From: Phlegmacium glaucopus
Lineage: Eukaryota; Basidiomycota; Agaricomycetes; Agaricales; Cortinariaceae
Assembly: GCA_015039465.1 (NCBI GenBank)
Contig: MU130623.1
Span: forward strand, 101,134-165,133
Length of the DNA stretch: 64,000 nucleotides
Direction of reading: 5' to 3'
Part shown: piece after piece, positions 59,719 to 64,000 of the stretch
Position numbering within the stretch: the first letter of the stretch is position 1
Layout: every line of letters starts with the position of its first letter
Position numbers and translations under genes: made by a program
The notes under the pieces: generated by a model
The model's database searches: none
What the model was told of the DNA's origin: nothing
What the model saw: only the letters and a program-made list of their open reading frames with translations

Positions 59719-59784
59719 AATATTCACATGTGGCAAGTGTGACGCGAGTGTGACACTTGCTACTCTTTCCTTTACTCGTCAATA

Positions 59785-60248
59785 ATGTCAACCTCACGAG
59801 GGCACGTCGAGGATGTGTACGAATCGCAGAATGACCAACGTTTAGACGAATTACATTCTAAAATTCGAACCCTACGTGGAGTGCGTTCTATCTTCTGTTC
59901 ATCCAACTTTTGAACCAAACGTTGGGTTGCTAAAAGAAGGAATCTCTCTCAAGATAACCACTGATATCCACTCCGATGTTGAAGCTCAAAACCTAATACT
60001 GGATGAGACGGTATGGCTTGTGTTGTTGGTCATTTCATCCTTTAAGTCTTTTCTTTTACTAGGGCGACCGTTTCTCTTCGTTTGGCAGCTCTCTAATGCA
60101 GACTTCCCGGCGGGCTGCGCAGGCATTCGGTATCGGGTCAGGAAGTTTGAAACCATGGAGAATCGCCATGCTCATAGTCGGCTTATTCCTGGCTTTCTGG
60201 CTCATTTCAAAGTTGTTGCGGTGGTGGTGGACTTCACCGGCAGTATAA
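59785..60248 (+). CDS. BET1/SFT1-type SNARE (ER-Golgi or intra-Golgi vesicle fusion)
   Basis: Three exons (59785-59880, 59954-60010, 60063-60248) join in phase to give 112 aa. The layout is that of the small Qc-SNAREs Bet1 and Sft1: a short N-terminus, a SNARE coiled coil with heptads (DELHSKIRTLRG, ITTDIHSDVEAQNLILDET, FSSFGSSLMQTSRRA) and a C-terminal membrane anchor (WRIAMLIVGLFLAFWLISKL) with a short lumenal tail. The central ionic-layer residue is the Q of DVEAQNLILDE. These proteins pair with Sed5/Bos1/Sec22 or Sed5/Gos1/Ykt6 to drive membrane fusion (family knowledge). Whether it is Bet1 or Sft1 cannot be settled from sequence reading alone, so I give no symbol. Confidence 0.9.
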
Positions 60249-61779
60249 GGAGATGCATTCAAGCGTTGAGAGCTTTTTGTTTGTATATAAAATATGGGTG
60301 AGCGGTCATACCGTGGTCTGATGATCAAGAAATTGATGCATACTTCCTGCAGTCTTTTTCCAAAACGTATGATTTAACATGCTATGTATATCACAATGAC
60401 ACTTTGGGGGCTATTGGGGCTATTGGCTATGGTCATTAGATCCATTGCATCCTCTGTTCTACCCCGACGCTGTCCCTTCACATTTCGGAAGGCTAAAAAT
60501 AAGGCGGAGAAACAATGATTCCGATTACGATGCACGACTCTGAAAAGAACTGGCCTATTCTGCCTAACCAGGTTTTAAGCGCAGCGCTCAGTTTAGGATC
60601 ATGCCAGCCTCTGCAAATGTCAAGGGACTATTCAGTCATGCTCTCCCTGTACACAATCACTCCACACGCTCATCTCCCTCTGGGAAGGCTTTGCAAAATC
60701 ACACCTATCTTAGAGCCCAATCCTTTCGCTCTCTCCCGCTCCTCAATCTTCTCTGTGAATCACCCATCCCTCGTAATTGCGGGGTTTGCTCCCTGTCCCC
60801 TGTTCCCTTGTGGCCTATGAGATAAGAGACAATAGCACAGTTCAAATCATTGCGAACTGGGGGAGGATACTGCAGATGCCAAGGGGAAAAACAGGCTACA
60901 TCCCTTGATATCGTCAAAACCTCCAGGCCAGTATGATCTTCAACGAATCGTTGTTCTCACCTTTTTCCAGGGGATGCTATATCTATGCCCCTGTATGCGC
61001 GATCGTTTCGACTTTGAAAGCGAGTCTACCACGGTGTGTTATCGCGTGGATTAGGCAAGATGAGCGTCGACAAAAGATATAAATTATTACGATCGACCCT
61101 TTCTATCCTCGATATTCGGCCTACTTCTGCTCCCGCAACAATGCAGTGTTAGTCATGACTGATCCGGCAAAAAATGATCATAGCATGGGCACCATCAGGA
61201 TTCCGTGCCCTTGTTCAGCAGGACGACTGCCGTCTCAATTGATGATTTCGATCATGATCCTTTTATTTGACGCACACTCGAGCTTAACGGCCTTTCCCCT
61301 CATTCCTATTTCTCAATTAATTATTTTTCTAACAGCCACTGGTCAGCCTTTCTCGCTCAACATGGACAGCAAAGCTTTGAAGAGGCATTAGCATTATATG
61401 AATGAATTGATCTCGATGCAGTTGGTGACGAAGACGTGGATGTAGAATTTGACGAGACACTTAGTTGGGTAGCGATAGCCCTGTATTCAAATCATTCAAT
61501 GGAAATATATTGGACACTATGATGACCTGAAAATGCATGGTGTGAATTTATTGCTGGGCTTGGCCTGATGTCCAATACAAAATCTCATCTACATCAACCA
61601 CTTTATGTTGTGTCAAGACAATCAATTCTGATCACATCTACAGTGCATCAGTCTCAATCCCAGAATATTCATGAATGCTTGCATAGGTCTCTCAAATGAT
61701 TTTCTTCTCCACATGTTGCAGCTTCACTCATTGATTTTGACTGCCACATCATAATATATCAAGTCTGTTCCATGATCTA
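60249..61779. other. Intergenic, with a possible gene fragment at 61140-61480
   Basis: 60250-61130 shows no supported gene. At 61334-61404 a stretch reading HWSAFLAQHGQQSFEEALAL, preceded by a TTTCTAACAG acceptor-like site, and acidic codons at 61415-61465 (DAVGDEDVDVEFDETL) look like exon remains, with a TGA between them. No start or family could be assigned. Confidence 0.35.
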
Positions 61780-62575
61780 AGGTTACCAAAAGTTCAGTTT
61801 GGTTCAGTCCTTCACCCCCTTGGCCTGAACTGAGAACTGAACTGCATCACCAAATCACCATATCCTGGAATTGGCTATGTGTGTCTGAAAATTTGAATTT
61901 AAAGTATATGTTTTTATTTGGAGTTATAAACATTGACTGTAGCTGATCTGGCATTTTGGGGAAATTTTGTGGGACTATAGCATCATATGTGGAGTGATGT
62001 GGACTGTATATGGCACTTAATCATGTGTCAGGTTCAATCAACATTTATAACTTCTGAGATGCTAATTTTGCTACAAGTTACTACAGACAAAATTAAATGC
62101 AAGGTAAAATAAAATAGAACTATATAGATCAAAAATATGTACAATAAACTATTTTTTATCACTTTTATAACTCAAATTTCCTAATTTTCCTTGCACAATG
62201 AGCTCAGAATTGGCTTGAAAAAATAAATTCCCACATTTTTTGAGCTCACTGTGCAATGAAATTAGGGGTATTGAGTTGTAACAGTAACAAAAGAAGTTAA
62301 TTGTACATATTTTGATCTATCCAGTTACATTTTATTTTACCCTGTATTTAAATTTGTCTGTAGTAATTTGTAGCAACAAAGGTCCCTTTGCACATAGGGC
62401 CATAGTATCCATAACTCACACAGCATCACACAGCATCACATAGCCAATTCCAGGGTTTGCTGATGTAATACTCACTTGGCTGAACTGAACCTGAACTGAG
62501 CTGGTTCAAACTGATGAACCAATTGTAAAATCAGAAAATTGAGAATTTATTGAAAAATACCTGAGGATTTACTAC

Positions 62576-63540
62576 TAGGGCTGTGCACTGTAACTGTAGC
62601 TACAATATATGGGTGTTATGGTATGGTTATGGCACCCATACCATGAAGGGTCTGGGATGTCCAAAATATGGCTGTAGATCTACAGCTGTGATACAGGTCA
62701 GTCAAATCAGAGGAATTTCAATATTGTGCTGGCTTGGCTGGGCTTGGATCAGCTAAATGAAGCTAAATCTCAGCTCAGATTAAATTTTGGATGCTTCCTC
62801 ATTGCTTGATGTTGCTAACAGTGGACTGTGTTACATTTTGTCATATGTTACTCCAGTCCGGCTCTGTCAGAGCTGCCTCCAGTAGTCTATACTCCATACC
62901 AGTGCTTTCCCTTACAGCCGGAATACTCTTCCTACATCCAGCTCTGAAGCTTCTCCATATTATTCTGGCTCCTCCAGCATTACTCCAAACCTGTTTCCCT
63001 CATCTTCACCATAACAACCTTATCTTTGTCATCACTTTCCCACTATCAGTCAGCACACCAGCATTGGATTATTCACCCAAGAATGCAGGACTTTCTGGGA
63101 GCAGAGCGCAGCACTATTATTTTTATCTTTTATATTCAGTTGCTATTCCTTTATATTATTTAAGTATCCAGAACTTGTATGTCTCCCCAGTTTCAAATAT
63201 CAACTTAGTTCTCTCCTCTTGTTCATCCTCTAAGTCATTGAGGCTTCTGTCTTGTTCTTTTCTCTTCCAGTTCCAAAATCAGGACATTGTAGGAGTTGGG
63301 CAGCACAGCACATACACTGAGGCCATAGTCCTTTCCATTACTGTTCTGGTTCCATTCTGTCTGTTCTGGAATCACTCTGACATTTTCCCTACTTAAACTT
63401 AACAGACTGCTGAACTATATTTTACAGCATATGGTATGGTACAGTATCCAACTGTACCCATACTGTGGAGGCCAGAAATGCCAGAAAATATGGCTGTAGG
63501 TCTGTGGCCAACTACTGTTATGGTATGGTGTGCAGCCCTA
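62576..63540. mobile_element. hAT-type element with TAGGGCTGTGCA ends, carrying a solo LTR
   Basis: TAGGGCTGTGCAC (62576) and GTGTGCAGCCCTA (to 63540) are inverted ends. Flanks TTTACTAC (62568-62575) and TATACTAC (63541-63548) match at 7 of 8 bases, as an old 8-bp hAT target duplication would. Subterminal TATGGTATGG and AAAATATGGCTGTAG repeats occur on both sides. Without the LTR it is about 390 bp, so it is non-autonomous. Confidence 0.8.
62829..63404 (+). mobile_element. Solo LTR of the chromovirus family, CpG-depleted
   Basis: TGTTACATTTTGTCATATG ... CTTAACA aligns along its full length (576 bp) with the 25-kb chromovirus LTRs. A perfect target duplication GACTG flanks it (62824-62828, 63405-63409). 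Most CpG sites of the young LTR are TpG or CpA here, which makes this an older insertion. Confidence 0.9.
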
Positions 63541-63920
63541 TATACTACATTTACTTGATATTTACTTGATTAACTACTCTAAAAGCTTTAAAACCTTCAT
63601 GAGCATCAGCTTCATACATAACATTGAAAAAGTTGTATATTTTCCCAAATATGTAGTGCTAATATATGCTGACATAATGACATCACTTACCAAGTCTGGG
63701 CATTACCTCTTTCCTCAGTCATTATTTTATGTCCAAAAGGCCTGCCAAATCATTCTCAATGTTCATACATTACTAAGAGATCAATTTCCTCCCCTCCCAG
63801 GGCAAAATGGTTTGGCAGTTCAGTGCAGTTCATTCAAAATATTTTAAGAATTCCTGAACTGTGAACAAGAACTGATTGGTGCAAGTGCTGAACTGGAACT
63901 GAACTGAACTGTGGTAGCCC

Positions 63921-64000
63921 TAGTTCCAGCTGATGGTCAGAAAAAAAAGGTTGAAATTCCTGTTAAAGAAAAAATGTGGTGTAAAATGGAAAAGATATGG
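63921..64000. other. Unannotated tail
   Basis: Eighty bases of AT-rich sequence after the TIR element; nothing recognised. Confidence 0.4.

Larger units (their letters stand above)
57345..59784. other. Upstream region of GH55 and intergenic DNA
   Basis: 57345-57700 is the probable GH55 promoter; a CACGTGCACGTGA double E-box-like site is at about 57647-57659. 57700-58450 has no supported gene. 58457-58983 is listed as a possible gene. 59000-59690 has no supported gene. 59695-59760 holds two palindromes upstream of the SNARE gene. Confidence 0.4.
61780..63920. mobile_element. Second TIR element of the GGGATGCC/GGTTACC family, with nested insertions
   Basis: The left end GGTTACCAAAAGTTCAGTTTGG (61781) and right end GAACTGAACTGTGGTAGCCC (63901-63920) are imperfect inverted repeats like those of 25269-34845, with TA on both sides. 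GAACTGAAC repeats line both ends. The interior 61800-62520 is a long imperfect palindrome (for example CCTGGAATTGGCTATGTG at 61865 against CACATAGCCAATTCCAGG at 62438; and AAATATGTACAAT on both sides of about 62220). A hAT-type element (62576-63540) is nested in its right half. Confidence 0.55.

Overview
The window is fungal nuclear DNA. Short (about 45-65 bp) GT-AG introns, a NACHT-WD40 receptor with the N-terminal extension usual in mushrooms, a GH55 glucanase, a chromovirus and remains of fungal integrase-like genes all point to a filamentous basidiomycete (Agaricomycetes). About 70% of it is transposon-derived and AT-rich. The host genes form two islands, roughly 13.3-22.5 kb and 50.4-60.3 kb. 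Layout: (1) 1-8.5 kb is a transposon graveyard: one end of a minisatellite-filled TIR element inserted in a hAT transposase gene, a solo chromovirus LTR, decayed microsatellite elements, and two inverted arrays of a ~165-bp repeat around a copia relic. (2) 8.6-13.0 kb is a decayed Ty3/gypsy element whose in-frame stops are all TGA. (3) 13.3-22.5 kb is a host island: a NACHT-WD40 (NLR-like) gene (-), dihydrolipoyl dehydrogenase (+) and a single-pass membrane protein (-). (4) 25.3-34.8 kb is a TIR element split by a nearly complete 7.4-kb chromovirus with matching LTRs, a 5-bp target duplication and an antisense spliced gene encoding a Zn2Cys6-like cysteine cluster. (5) 35-49 kb is AT-rich and gene-poor: hAT-type MITEs with 8-bp target duplications, a pair of inverted 950-bp elements, and an integrase-like gene split by a second copy of the minisatellite element. 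(6) 50.4-60.3 kb is the second host island: a paralogue of the membrane protein, a 24-exon GH55 exo-beta-1,3-glucanase, and a BET1/SFT1-type SNARE. (7) 61.8-64 kb is another TIR element holding a hAT element, which itself holds a solo chromovirus LTR. Gene models were built by hand from splice signals. The NLR (1,205 codons), LPD (516), GH55 (787), membrane proteins (331 and 359) and SNARE (112) all sum to whole numbers of codons, which supports them. The host genes do not form a pathway: they cover mitochondrial 2-oxoacid metabolism, vesicle fusion, glucan degradation and probable non-self recognition. The transposon layer is the most distinctive part. The two minisatellite-element insertions lie in coding sequence of other mobile-element genes, nesting is up to three deep, and inactivation looks like CpG-to-TpG decay. 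The membrane-protein duplication lies on both sides of the transposon block.
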